From Paenalicyclobacillus cellulosilyticus (GTDB taxonomy: Bacteria > Bacillota > Bacilli > Alicyclobacillales > Alicyclobacillaceae), in the NCBI RefSeq assembly GCF_014647315.1, contig NZ_BMOY01000024.1:1-39925 (forward strand): a DNA stretch of 39,925 bases, written 5' to 3'. Of this stretch, positions 1 through 8,700 are shown piece after piece. Made by a program: the position numbers and the translations under genes. Position 1 is the stretch's first letter. Every line of letters begins with the position of its first letter. Under the pieces are notes generated by a model. That model made no database searches and was not told the origin of the DNA. It saw only the letters and a program-made list of their open reading frames with translations.

Positions 1-125
1 AGTTTTCAAGGAACCGCGCCCGTGCACCACCGCTGCCCGCGGCTGCCCGCCTCGGTCCCGGTGATGCCCGGTGTCTGCCGTCTCCCGCCGTCCCGGCGCG
101 TCCCCGCGCGACGGCGGCACCGACT

Positions 126-155
126 ACCTTACCACAGCCAACCCGCCATGTGCAA
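126..155 (-). promoter_or_regulatory. Possible second sigma-A promoter of the putative rrn leader
   Basis: On the minus strand TTGCAC (155-150) is followed after 18 bases by TAAGGT (131-126). This is a moderate match to the sigma-A consensus and lies about 105 bases downstream of the stronger promoter at 232-261. Tandem promoters are typical of Bacillales rRNA operons. The -10 is weak, so the call is tentative. Confidence 0.35.
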
Positions 156-231
156 GCGGAAGTTGCTGGCACACCGCCGCAATCGGCGGCTGACCTGCCA
201 CCACCCCGCGCGGGTGGCGGCGGCGTTGAAC

Positions 232-261
232 AATATATCACCCCGCCGCCCGGGGCGTCAA
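232..261 (-). promoter_or_regulatory. Sigma-A promoter upstream of the putative rrn leader
   Basis: On the minus strand TTGACG (261-256), an 18-base GC-rich spacer and TATATT (237-232) form a good sigma-A promoter (ATATAT if the spacer is taken as 17). The AT-rich -10 stands out in very GC-rich surroundings. It lies about 70 bases after the trmD stop and points away from it, with no protein gene before the window end. It therefore most likely serves a stable-RNA transcript. Confidence 0.55.
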
Positions 262-328
262 GGGGGTGCAACTCCTTTATGCATCGACACGAAGAGTGCA
301 GCCGTCATGCCGCATCTGCGCAGCACAT

Positions 329-1102
329 TCATTCCGGCACATCGATGTCCGACCAGTCCCCTTCCTGCCACCGCGCCAACCAAGCGCGCTCCTCGGCAGA
401 AAACTCCCGCGCCGCCAACAAGTCCGGACGTCGCCGCCAAGTACGAAACAGCGCGTGCCGATGCCGCCAAGCAGCGATCTTCGCGTGATGGCCGGACAAG
501 AGAACCTCCGGCACGGACCACCCCCGGAACACTGCCGGGCGCGTATATTGTGGATACTCAAGCAACCCGTTGGCAAACGACTCTTCGGCGGACGAGGTCT
601 CATTGCCCAGCACGCCCGGAATCAGGCGCACCACCGCATCAAGGACCGCCATCGCCGCGATCTCACCACCCGTCATCACAAAATCGCCGAGTGACAACTC
701 ATCGGTGGCGAGGTGTTGGCGCACCCGCTCATCAAACCCTTCATAATGCCCGCAGATCAACATCCATTCTGGCGTCGCAGCCAGTTCCTCTGCGATCCGC
801 TGGGTAAACGTCCTGCCCTGCGGCGTGAGAAGAATCACCGGCACCTCGCCGGGGCGCCGCCCAGCCAACACGGCTTCCACTGCACGAAACAGCGGTTCCG
901 GTTTGAGGACCATCCCAGCGCCGCCGCCAAACGGATAATCGTCTACCGTTTTATGCTTGTCCACCGCATAATCACGGAAGTTGACCAACCGAACGTCCAC
1001 ATATCCCCCTTCACGCGCACGCTTGAGGATGCTCTCCTCGAGTACACCCGTAAACATCTGGGGGAACAAAGTGAAAATGGTGACCTTCAAACTACTGTGC
1101 AT
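329..1102 (-). CDS. trmD: tRNA (guanine-N1-)-methyltransferase TrmD
   Basis: Transfers a methyl group from S-adenosylmethionine to N1 of G37 in tRNAs that read codons starting with C, preventing +1 frameshifting. The 257-residue product shows the SPOUT trefoil-knot segments in order: LLTPQGRTF (about 91-99), ICGHYEGFDERV (about 116-127) and SLGDFVMTGGE (about 137-147). The N-terminal KVTIFTLFPQMF and YPFGGGAGMV are typical of the family. The chosen ATG overlaps the end of rimM by 11 bases. A TTG at 1090, just after the rimM stop, would give a start closer to the family norm, and an in-frame ATG at 1135 is also open but lies deep inside rimM. Last gene of the rpsP-rimM-trmD run; translation is probably coupled to rimM. 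Confidence 0.95.
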   Translation of the reverse strand: MHSSLKVTIFTLFPQMFTGVLEESILKRAREGGYVDVRLVNFRDYAVDKHKTVDDYPFGGGAGMVLKPEPLFRAVEAVLAGRRPGEVPVILLTPQGRTFTQRIAEELAATPEWMLICGHYEGFDERVRQHLATDELSLGDFVMTGGEIAAMAVLDAVVRLIPGVLGNETSSAEESFANGLLEYPQYTRPAVFRGWSVPEVLLSGHHAKIAAWRHRHALFRTWRRRPDLLAAREFSAEERAWLARWQEGDWSDIDVPE

Positions 1103-1661
1103 GATACCCGCCGCGGGGCTGTTCCCCCTCCTCATCCTCGTCGATCAACCCAGGCAATAGACGCACAACCATCAGGCCACGGTCGAGATCGACCGTACGA
1201 ATGCAGTCGGCAATGGCGGGCAGCAAGATGTCCCGCTTACGGCCAGGTGCGCGTACGACGTACACGTCATTGGCGCCCGGAGTCAAGACCTCGCTCAGCG
1301 TGCCGAGTTCTTCCCCGTTCTCCGTGACCACGCGCAAACCGACCAGTTGATGGATATAATAGGTTCCTTCCGGCAACTCGGGCAACTGCCGTTCATGGAC
1401 ACAAAGTTCCATACCCCGAAAGGATTCCACATCATGGATGGTGGGCAAACCTGAAAACCCTACGAGCCACAGGTTTTTATGCGGCCTTGCGGAACGCACG
1501 GTCAATTCGCGCACCGGTGTTTGACCCGGTTTGCGCAGATAAAGCAACGATCCTGGCCGAAACCGCAGCTCCGGGAAATCGGTGCGCGGATACACCTTGA
1601 CCTCGCCCCGCAGACCATGCGTACTCGTGATCACGCCGACGGTGAAATATCGCGCTTCCAT
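1092..1661 (-). CDS. rimM: 16S rRNA processing/maturation factor RimM
   Basis: Assists maturation of the 30S head by binding ribosomal protein S19. The 189-residue product has the N-terminal RimM beta-barrel (start YFTVGVITSTHGLRGEVKV, about 5-23) and a C-terminal PRC-barrel (YIHQLVGLRVV through GANDVYVV, about 101-135), followed by an acidic tail rich in E and D. It lies between ylqD and trmD, as in B. subtilis. The ATG is clear by alignment, but the nearest purine-rich ribosome site (GGGAG) is about 14 bases upstream, so initiation may be weak. The 84 bases between ylqD and rimM show no other feature. Confidence 0.95.
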   Translation of the reverse strand: MEARYFTVGVITSTHGLRGEVKVYPRTDFPELRFRPGSLLYLRKPGQTPVRELTVRSARPHKNLWLVGFSGLPTIHDVESFRGMELCVHERQLPELPEGTYYIHQLVGLRVVTENGEELGTLSEVLTPGANDVYVVRAPGRKRDILLPAIADCIRTVDLDRGLMVVRLLPGLIDEDEEGEQPRGGYHAQ

Positions 1662-1745
1662 GATCCGGTGCAGCCGCTCCCATCGTGCTGGGGTGTGTAA
1701 AGATGCCGCGGACTCGACCGCAGGGATGCCGAACCGTTCTGGCGT

Positions 1746-2177
1746 TCACTCCGTTTCCGGAACCGGTTCTCCGCCGCGGCGGATTTCGTGGACGATCCCG
1801 TCCTTGATGATGATCTCGGCACCCTGGAGGATCTTTGTCCAATCATCGCCGACGTGGACATCCACTGTGGTCTCCACGGTCATATTTTGAATCTCAGTCC
1901 CGAGTTCCATCTGCTGGATTTGTTGAATCTGCTCAATCAACTGTTCACGCTGGGCGATGCGGGCCTGTTTTTCGGCCTCAATCTGTTCTTTGACTTGCTG
2001 TGCCACATCACCGCCTTGCGCCATGGCCTGTTCCAATGCTTGCTTTCCGGCAACCTCCAACTGTTCCAATTCCATCTGTAACCGCTCAATATGGAAACGG
2101 TGCTCTGCGATGAGTTGTTGCTTGGTCTGCTCCGTGAGAATGAACTTCACCGCAACAGGTTGGCGAATCGTCAGCAA
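1746..2177 (-). CDS. ylqD: YlqD family protein
   Basis: Function unknown; a conserved Firmicutes protein encoded between khpA and rimM, exactly as here. The 143-residue product opens with a short beta-like segment (LTIRQPVAVKFILTEQ). A long Gln/Glu-rich helix follows that should form a coiled coil (about 30-95, with EAEKQARIAQREQLIEQ). It ends with a small beta-rich region (VDVHVGDDW ... IIIKDGIVHEIRRG, about 105-135). No signal peptide or membrane segment is visible. The start is TTG, nine bases after a GAGGAGG ribosome site. Placement in the rpsP-trmD operon suggests a link to ribosome maturation or RNA, but that is inference from context only. Confidence 0.85.
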   Translation of the reverse strand: MLTIRQPVAVKFILTEQTKQQLIAEHRFHIERLQMELEQLEVAGKQALEQAMAQGGDVAQQVKEQIEAEKQARIAQREQLIEQIQQIQQMELGTEIQNMTVETTVDVHVGDDWTKILQGAEIIIKDGIVHEIRRGGEPVPETE

Positions 2178-2213
2178 GGGTGAGGACCTCCTCTTTTTTC
2201 ACAATCTGTAACA

Positions 2214-2444
2214 TTATTCCGCGATGTCGACGATGACGTGCCGGCCTTCACGATGCGCGGCAGCATGCATCACCTGCCGGATCGCTTTCGCGATCCGGCC
2301 GTGGCGGCCAATCACCTGGCCGATGTCCTCCGGATGGACGAGCAGTCGGTACACGACCGCATCGCCGCGCGTGTGCTCTTCCACGACCACAGCGTCCGGA
2401 TGCTCGACGAGCGACTTCGCTAAGAATTCCAACAATTCCCTCAC
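2214..2444 (-). CDS. khpA: KH-domain RNA-binding protein KhpA (YlqC)
   Basis: Small single-KH-domain RNA-binding protein of Gram-positive bacteria; in other Firmicutes it works with KhpB and affects cell elongation and RNA metabolism. The 76-residue product carries the KH signature IGQVIGRHGRIAKAIR (about 41-56), with the GxxG loop at GRHG, flanked by the expected beta strands (YRLLVHPED and RHVIVDIAE). The start is GTG at 2444, eight bases after AGAGGGG. An upstream ATG at 2507 would add 21 unrelated residues and overlap rpsP. It lies between rpsP and ylqD, the standard position. Confidence 0.92.
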   Translation of the reverse strand: MRELLEFLAKSLVEHPDAVVVEEHTRGDAVVYRLLVHPEDIGQVIGRHGRIAKAIRQVMHAAAHREGRHVIVDIAE

Positions 2445-2503
2445 GACACAACCCCTCTGGTGACGTGCAGGCAGGCGCCAGACGGCCCTGCCTGCATGCC
2501 ATG

Positions 2504-2782
2504 TCATCCCTTTTTCGCATACTTCCGCTCATGAAACTTGGCCATGACACCTGCCCGGCTCAGCAGGCTCCGGGCGGTGTCCGACGGTTGGGCCCCGATC
2601 TGCAGCCACTTGAGCGCCTTCTCCACGTCGATGTTCACCTGAGCCGGGTCGGTGAGCGGGTTGTACGTGCCGATTTCTTCAATGACTCGTCCATCCCGCG
2701 GTGAACGGGAATCCGCGACCACCACACGATAAAACGGCCGTTTCTTGGCGCCCATCCGCTTCAACCGAATCTTGACTGCCAT
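2504..2782 (-). CDS. rpsP: 30S ribosomal protein S16
   Basis: Small-subunit protein S16, needed for assembly of the 30S 5' domain. The 92-residue product begins [19 protein letters not shown], the diagnostic S16 N-terminus, followed by [12 protein letters not shown] and IEEIGTYNP. Length matches the family (about 90). The ATG at 2782 is used because AGGTGG lies eight bases upstream; an in-frame ATG four codons earlier overlaps that site. It lies between ffh and khpA, the conserved order. Confidence 0.97.
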   Translation of the reverse strand: MAVKIRLKRMGAKKRPFYRVVVADSRSPRDGRVIEEIGTYNPLTDPAQVNIDVEKALKWLQIGAQPSDTARSLLSRAGVMAKFHERKYAKKG

Positions 2783-2898
2783 CGTCACATCCACCTCGCA
2801 TCGATGATATCAAGATCTCCGCACGAAGATCTTCCTCTTGTGTCCTCGCGAAAACTTGACCGCCAGGGCGTTCGGAGCCAGCGTTCACCGGCAGAGCA

Positions 2899-4335
2899 TC
2901 AGCGCCGCTTCGACTTGCGGGAGCGCCGACGCCCCTCGCCCGGGTGGCGCGAAGGGGAGAGCGGCTCCGACATACCGAGATCCGGAAGGTCCAATCCCTT
3001 CAGGGCTTGCAGCGCCGCGCCGCGGCGCCCAAAGCGGCGGCCCAAACCGGAGAAACGCTTCATCATCTGTTGCATCTGTTCGAACTGATTCAACAACTGG
3101 TTCACTTCCCGGACGGTCACCCCGCTGCCATTGGCGACGCGCCGCCGGCGGCTGGCGTTCATCACGTCCGGATTCGCCCGTTCTTCAGGCGTCATCGACA
3201 GAATGATGGCCTCCATGCGTTTGAAGCGTTTGTCGTCCCAGCTGAGGTTTTCAATCCCCTTCAGCTTGTTCACACCCGGGATCATGCTCAGCAGTTGATC
3301 CAACGGACCCAGTTTCTGCGCCTGTTGCAACCACTGCCGGAAATCGTCCAGCGTGAACCTGGCTTGACGGAGCTTTTGTTCCATCTCCTTCGCGGTCTGT
3401 TCATCGACCGCTTGCTGCGCGCGTTCGATGAGGCTGAGCACGTCACCCATGCCCAGGATCCGGGAGGCCAACCGGTCCGGGTGGAACGCCTCCAACGGCT
3501 CAATCTTTTCGCCCATGCCGACGAACTTGATAGGACACCCGGTCACCGCGCGAATGGTGAGCGCAGCGCCGCCGCGGGTGTCGCTGTCGAGTTTCGTCAG
3601 GACGACCCCCGTCACACCGAGGCGGGTATGGAACGCTTCGGCCACATGAACCGCATCCTGCCCCATCATCGCGTCGACGACGAGCAGGACCTCGTCCGGG
3701 TGCACCTGCGCCTGCATGCGTTCCAGCTCCTGCATGAGCGCCTCATCGACATGCGTCCGACCCGCGGTGTCGATGAGGACCACGTCCGCACCCATGCGGC
3801 GCGCTTCCGCGACACCCGCCTCCGCGATGCGGACAGGGTCTTCCCCCTCACCGAGGGAAAACACCGGTACGTCGATCTGCCTGCCCAATACCTCGAGCTG
3901 GCGAATGGCGGCAGGACGGTACACGTCGGCGGCCACCATCAACGGACGGTGCTGATGCCGGCGGAAGGAGAGCGCCAGTTTCGCTGTCGTCGTGGTCTTG
4001 CCCGATCCTTGCAAACCGACCATCATCACGACTGTCGGCGGGTGCGGCGCCATCCGCAGCCTTGTCTGGCTGCCGCCCATGAGCTCCGTCAGCTCTTCAT
4101 ACACAATCTTGACCACTTGTTGGCCGGGGGTGAGGCTCTGCTGTACCTCTTGCCCAATCGCCCGTGCCCGCACCCGTTCCACGAAGTCCTTGACCACCTT
4201 GACGTTCACGTCGGCCGCAAGGAGGGCAAGGCGTACTTCGCGCATCGCCTCTTGGACATCTTCCTCCGTGAGCTTGCCTTTTGCCTTAAGCTTGGCCAAG
4301 GCTCGCTGCAAGCTGTTCGCGAGGCCTTCGAGCAT
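2899..4335 (-). CDS. ffh: Signal recognition particle GTPase Ffh (SRP54)
   Basis: Protein subunit of the signal recognition particle; binds SRP RNA and signal sequences and delivers ribosomes to FtsY at the membrane. The 478-residue product has the helical N domain (about 1-90), then the G domain with P-loop GLQGSGKT (107-114), DVYRPAA, DTAGR and TKLDSDTRGG. The M domain follows (about 300 onward) with a Met-rich stretch, SMIPG and the RNA-binding RRRRVANGSG. The C-terminus is extended and strongly basic/Arg-rich (ends RRRSRKSKRR), somewhat longer than B. subtilis Ffh. The ATG directly follows the ylxM stop codon, so translation is probably coupled. A full-consensus promoter at 4700-4728 could drive ffh independently of ftsY. 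Confidence 0.97.
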   Translation of the reverse strand: MLEGLANSLQRALAKLKAKGKLTEEDVQEAMREVRLALLAADVNVKVVKDFVERVRARAIGQEVQQSLTPGQQVVKIVYEELTELMGGSQTRLRMAPHPPTVVMMVGLQGSGKTTTTAKLALSFRRHQHRPLMVAADVYRPAAIRQLEVLGRQIDVPVFSLGEGEDPVRIAEAGVAEARRMGADVVLIDTAGRTHVDEALMQELERMQAQVHPDEVLLVVDAMMGQDAVHVAEAFHTRLGVTGVVLTKLDSDTRGGAALTIRAVTGCPIKFVGMGEKIEPLEAFHPDRLASRILGMGDVLSLIERAQQAVDEQTAKEMEQKLRQARFTLDDFRQWLQQAQKLGPLDQLLSMIPGVNKLKGIENLSWDDKRFKRMEAIILSMTPEERANPDVMNASRRRRVANGSGVTVREVNQLLNQFEQMQQMMKRFSGLGRRFGRRGAALQALKGLDLPDLGMSEPLSPSRHPGEGRRRSRKSKRR

Positions 4336-4701
4336 CTAGGTCTCTCCCCCCTCCGGAAGGAATCGTTCCGCCAACGCGCGCACCGCTTGATCCATCCCGT
4401 CCTGTGCCACAGCCGGAACGAACGCCCGCGCCACCGACCATTCGCGGAGCAACCGCGCCACCAACCGGCGCAATTCCATCTGCTGCGCCCAGACACCCAG
4501 CGCGGCCTCGTACCCTTCCAATTGCTCCTCGGCCCGGCGCAGGTGATCATGGACTGCTTGGCGACTGACGCCCAACCGCTCGGCGATCTCCGCCAGCGAC
4601 CAGTCGTCAAAGTAGTGCAATTCCACCATCTCGCGCTGCCGCGGCGTCAGGAGAGGACCGTAGATGTCGTACAGGCATCCCATCCGGGCGACTTTGCTCA
4701 T
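4336..4701 (-). CDS. ylxM: YlxM family helix-turn-helix protein, SRP-associated
   Basis: Small protein encoded next to ffh in Firmicutes and reported to modulate SRP GTPase activity. The 121-residue product begins MSKVARMGCLYDIYGPLLT, aligning with the YlxM N-terminus. It has a sigma-70 region 4-like helix-turn-helix (SLAEIAERLGVSRQAVHDHL, about 35-54) and a helical C-terminal part ending PEGGET. The start is odd: the ATG at 4701 has no Shine-Dalgarno sequence and sits inside the -10 box of a perfect sigma-A promoter. A GTG at 4722 has AAGGGG 12 bases upstream and would add seven residues. Translation presumably uses transcripts read through from ftsY. The stop codon abuts the ffh start. Confidence 0.85.
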   Translation of the reverse strand: MSKVARMGCLYDIYGPLLTPRQREMVELHYFDDWSLAEIAERLGVSRQAVHDHLRRAEEQLEGYEAALGVWAQQMELRRLVARLLREWSVARAFVPAVAQDGMDQAVRALAERFLPEGGET

Positions 4702-4728
4702 TATAGAATCGTCTTTCGTCACTGTCAA
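4700..4728 (-). promoter_or_regulatory. Full-consensus sigma-A promoter overlapping the ylxM start
   Basis: On the minus strand TTGACA (4728-4723), a 17-base spacer and TATAAT (4705-4700) match the vegetative consensus at all 12 positions with ideal spacing. The final AT of the -10 is part of the ylxM ATG, so transcripts starting about seven bases later cannot carry that start codon. The promoter should mainly feed ffh-rpsP-khpA-ylqD-rimM-trmD. Just upstream lies an imperfect palindrome, AAGGGGATCTCCTT. Confidence 0.8.
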
Positions 4729-4781
4729 GGAGATCCCCTTTACAGTGTCTTCGGCTGGCACTTCTTCAACCTGCCCGACCG

Positions 4782-5693
4782 TCACGAACGGCACAACGCG
4801 TGCGCGAAGGAGGACGGATCGAACGGTTCCAGGTCGTCGATGCCTTCGCCGAGGCCTACCCACTTCACCGGCACGCGGAACTCGCGGACGATGGGCAGGA
4901 TCACGCCGCCTTTGGCCGTGCTGTCCAACTTCGTCACGGCGATCCCGGTGACCTGCACCACTTCCTTGAAAGCTTTCGTCTGCAACATGGCGTTCTGCCC
5001 GGTCGTCCCGTCGAGCACCAGCAGCACTTCATGAGGCGCCCCGGGCAATTCGCGGCTCACGACCTTATGGATCTTCGACAATTCAGCCATCAGGTGCGCC
5101 TTGTTGTGCAATCGTCCCGCGGTGTCGCACAGGATGTAGTCTGCCCGGCGTGCTTTCGCCGCCGCGATGGCATCGTACACGACGGCGGCGGGATCGGCCC
5201 CTTGGCTGTGGTGCACCACGTCGCACCCGGCCCGCTTGCCCCATGCCTGGAGTTGCTCGATGGCGGCCGCGCGGAACGTATCGCCCGCCGCGAAGATCAC
5301 CCGCGCGCCGCGCTGCACCAAGCGGTGGCCAAGCTTGCCGATGGTCGTGGTCTTGCCCACCCCGTTGACCCCGACCACCAAATAGAGCGAGGGGCCCGCC
5401 GCCGCGGTGCGCATGGTCACGTCCATCCCGGCGAGCGCCTCTTCCATCGCCTGTTGCAGCAATGCAGGAAGTTCTTCCGGCGTGGCGATCCGCTGCTCGC
5501 GCGCCTTCTTGCGCACCTGCTCGACCAGCCACACGGACGTCTCCACTCCGACATCGGCTGCGAGCAGGGCTTCCTCCATCTCGTCGAACACCGTATCGTC
5601 CAACCGCTGGCGGGAAAACGCCTGCGCCAAGCGCCCCCACACCGCCTCCCGGCTCTTCTCCAAGCCCTTGCGAAACTTATCCAGCAACCCCAT
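4782..5693 (-). CDS. ftsY: SRP receptor GTPase FtsY
   Basis: Membrane-associated receptor that forms a paired GTPase complex with Ffh and hands ribosomes to the SecYEG translocon. The 303-residue product has a short N-terminal amphipathic helix (MGLLDKFRKGLEKSREAVWG), the N domain (about 20-95), and the G domain with P-loop GVNGVGKT (108-115), GDTFRAAA, DTAGR, TKLDSTAKGG and GLGEGIDDLEPF. It lacks the long acidic A domain of E. coli FtsY, as is usual in Firmicutes. The ATG at 5693 is chosen because GAGGAGG lies eight bases upstream, overlapping the smc stop. An upstream ATG at 5729 would lie inside smc. Confidence 0.96.
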   Translation of the reverse strand: MGLLDKFRKGLEKSREAVWGRLAQAFSRQRLDDTVFDEMEEALLAADVGVETSVWLVEQVRKKAREQRIATPEELPALLQQAMEEALAGMDVTMRTAAAGPSLYLVVGVNGVGKTTTIGKLGHRLVQRGARVIFAAGDTFRAAAIEQLQAWGKRAGCDVVHHSQGADPAAVVYDAIAAAKARRADYILCDTAGRLHNKAHLMAELSKIHKVVSRELPGAPHEVLLVLDGTTGQNAMLQTKAFKEVVQVTGIAVTKLDSTAKGGVILPIVREFRVPVKWVGLGEGIDDLEPFDPSSFAHALCRS

Positions 5694-5706
5694 GCCGCTC
5701 GCCTCC

Positions 5707-8700
5707 TCAGGCCGTCTCCGGGTCGGCATCTTCCGCCAAGCGCACGCTGACCAGCGTCGAGATCCCGAACTCTTGCATCGTCACACCGTACAGGGCGTCC
5801 GCCTCCTCCATCGTGCCGCGGCGGTGCGTGATGACGATGAACTGCGTCCGCGCCGCCAATGCCCGCAATTGCTGCGCGAACCGCGACACGTTCGCTTCAT
5901 CGAGCGCGGCTTCCACCTCGTCCAGGACGCAAAACGGCACCGGCCGCACCCGCAGGATGGCGAACAACAGCGCCATCGCCGTCAACGCCCGTTCTCCGCC
6001 CGACAACAGGTTGAGGTTTTGCAGCTTTTTCCCGGGCGGTTGAGCCATGACTTCGATGCCTGTGGCCAGCGGATCATCCGGGCGCGTCAGGACCAAATCA
6101 GCGCGACCGCCGGAGAAGAGTTGCTTGAAACTCACCTGAAACGCCTGCCGGATCTGCTCGAACGTCTCGGAAAACCTGCGCGCCATCTCACGGTCGATTT
6201 CGCCCAGAATGGTCAACAGCTGTTCCCGCGCCTGCACGAGGTCTGTCCGTTCCCGCTCGAGGTATGCGATCCGCTCGGACAACCGTTGCCACTCATCGAT
6301 GGCGGCGAGACGCACCTCGCCCATTGCGTCCAATTCGCGCCGCAGCGCCGCTGCCTCCCGCCGCGCCGACTCCACGTCGTCCGGAGGCGGGTGGTGGGCC
6401 TTTGCCCACTCGTACGTCATGCGGTACCGCTCACCCAGGGTGCGCAGCGCGTGCTGCAGCTCCATGTCGAGGCGCTCCGCGGCCGCCGTCGCCCGGTGCC
6501 ATCGCTCTTCGGCCTCTGCCAACACCGACCGCTGTGCGCGGCAGGCGCGATCCCGCTCGGCCACCTCCGCTTCGGCCTCCTGCCTGGCTTGGCGCAAGCG
6601 TTGGTGCTGTGCTTCCGCCTCCGCGACAGCGGTTTGTGCCTGTGCCCAGGTCTCCTCCGCTTGCGCGATGTCCGCCTCCGTCTGCGCGATGAGCCGCAGT
6701 GCCTCCGCGAGGGCGGCTTCCCGTTCGGCGACGCGCGCTTGCAAGCGGTGTTGGCGCTGCCGCAGTTCGTCCGCTTTGTCCGCCCACGCGCGCGCCTCCT
6801 GTTTCAGCGCGGCCAATTCCACCTGCAGCGCGGTCAAAAGCTCCTTTTGTTCTGCTGCCTTTGCGTCGTGCGCAGACAACCGTTCACGCAGCGCCGCGAC
6901 CTCGGCCTCCGCAGCCGCCAATTCAGCCTCCGCGGCCGCGAGAGCCCGTGCAGTCTCCTCCGCCTTGGCGACGGCCTCGTGTTGCTCGTCGTTCGCCTGC
7001 ATCCGTTCCCATTCGAGGGTGGCCAGGCGGTCTTCCGCGTGCCGGCGCCGCGCCTGCCATTCCCGCTCCGTCAGATCGATCTCGGCGCACTGGCGGCGGA
7101 CAGCATCCAGTTCTTGCGACAAGGCTTGCTGTTGCTCGAACAACGCCGTCCCCTCATGGCGGATGCGCTCCTGGTCACGCCGCACGGCGGCGAGCGACGC
7201 TTCCACCCCCTGCAGCTCGACCTGTGCGTCGCGCTGCTCGCGGGCGCGGCCCAAGAGCCCCCCGCTCCGGCGACTGGGTTGGCTGCCGCCCGACATCATG
7301 CCGCCAGGATGCACCACGTCGCCGTCGAGCGTGACCACCCGCAGACGGTATCCGGTGCGCCGCGCCAGGTCGTTGGCCGCCACGAGCGTCTCCGCGACGA
7401 TGACCTGGCCGAGAAGGTGATTCACCACATCGCGGTAGACTTCCTCTGTTCGCACCAACTCGCTCGCCACGCCCACCAAGCCGGGTGCAGCCGCCAACGC
7501 CTGGCGCTCCTTCGCCGCCAGTTGCCTGCCGCGCACGACGTCGAGCGGCATGAATGTCGCTCGCCCCGCGCGCTGCCGTTTCAACCATTCGATAGCCGCC
7601 CGCGCATCCGCTTCGGTCGCGACCACGATGTTCTGAACGGCGGCGCCGAGCGCGGTTTCGATGGCCGTCTCGTACGCTTGCGGTACTTGGATCAAGTTGG
7701 CGATGGCCCCGTGCACGCCGCGCAACTTCCCCTGTTCCGCGGCCTGCAGCACAGCGCGGACGCCCTGCTGGTATCCGTCGTAACTCGCCGCGAGGTCGCG
7801 CAACAAGTCCAAGCGGGCCACAAGCGACGCAGCCTCGGCCTGCAGGCGGCTCACCTCCGCCGCACACCTCGCCTCCGCCTGCTGCAGCTGTCGGCGGCGC
7901 TTTTCGACTTCCTCCGCGTCGGCTTGCAGCGCCGCCATCTTCTCTGCCGCCAAAGCCCGCTCGCGCGCCAGGCGGCTGAGCGCTTGATCCGCTTCCGCGA
8001 GCGCCGCCCGCCAGCGGGACACCTCCTGTTCCGCCCGTTCCCGGCGTTTGTCGTCCAACGCCACCGCTTCTTGCGCCGCCTGCAGCGCGTTGCGCAACCC
8101 GGACACCTTGCGATGACCCTCAATCACCGCCGCAGACCAACGCTCGATGTCTGCCGCCAGCTGTTCACGGGTGCGCACATCCTGCGCTTGGACGAGCGCA
8201 GCCTGCTCCGCTTCCTTGACCTCGCACTGGGCGAGGAGCACCTGCGCGCGCGCTTGCGCCTCGCCCAGTTGTTCTTGGCATTCTTGCAGCTCGCGCCGGG
8301 TGACCTCCGCCTGTTCCTGCCGCTCCGCATGCGTGCGGCGGGCGTGATCGAGACGCTCGCGCAGGCGGGCGAGGGTACTTTCTGCTTGCTCACGCGCTTC
8401 GACCTGCGCCATCCACTCCTGCTGCATCCGCTCATACGCGGTGTGGGCCGCGTCAAACGCCGCCTGCGCCTGCGCCAGCGCCTGTTCCAGCCGCGCCAGC
8501 TCCGCCGCCGCCTCGGCCCGCACCTCTCCCCAGCGCGACGCCTCCGCCTGCGCCCGTTCCCAGCGCGCCCGGCAGGCGTCGATCTCCGCCACCCACAAGG
8601 ACGCCTCGACGGCGGTCAACCGTGCTGCCACTTCTTGATAGTGCATCGCCCGCGCCGCCTCTTCCGCCAATGGGCCGGCTTGCGCGGTCAATTCGGCAAG

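Larger units (their letters stand above)
1..328 (-). other. Putative rRNA-operon promoter and leader region (no protein gene seen)
   Basis: No convincing coding sequence lies downstream of trmD here; open frames in this stretch are compositional shadows. Read on the minus strand, the region carries two sigma-A-like promoters. It ends at the window edge (positions 15-1) with GGTTCCTTGAAAACT, which resembles the boxA antitermination element (about TGTTCTTTGAAAACT) of Bacillales rRNA leaders and 16S-23S spacers. Promoters, then an untranslated leader, then boxA is the order expected just before a 16S rRNA gene, which would lie outside the window. In B. subtilis rplS follows trmD; it is not within these 328 bases. 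No obvious terminator for the trmD operon was found. The boxA match is seen directly; the rRNA operon itself is inferred. Confidence 0.55.

Noticed and set aside
1103-1135. Upstream ATG of trmD at 1135
   Set aside because: It would add 11 unconserved residues encoded inside rimM and use the purine-rich AGGAGGGGG as codons.
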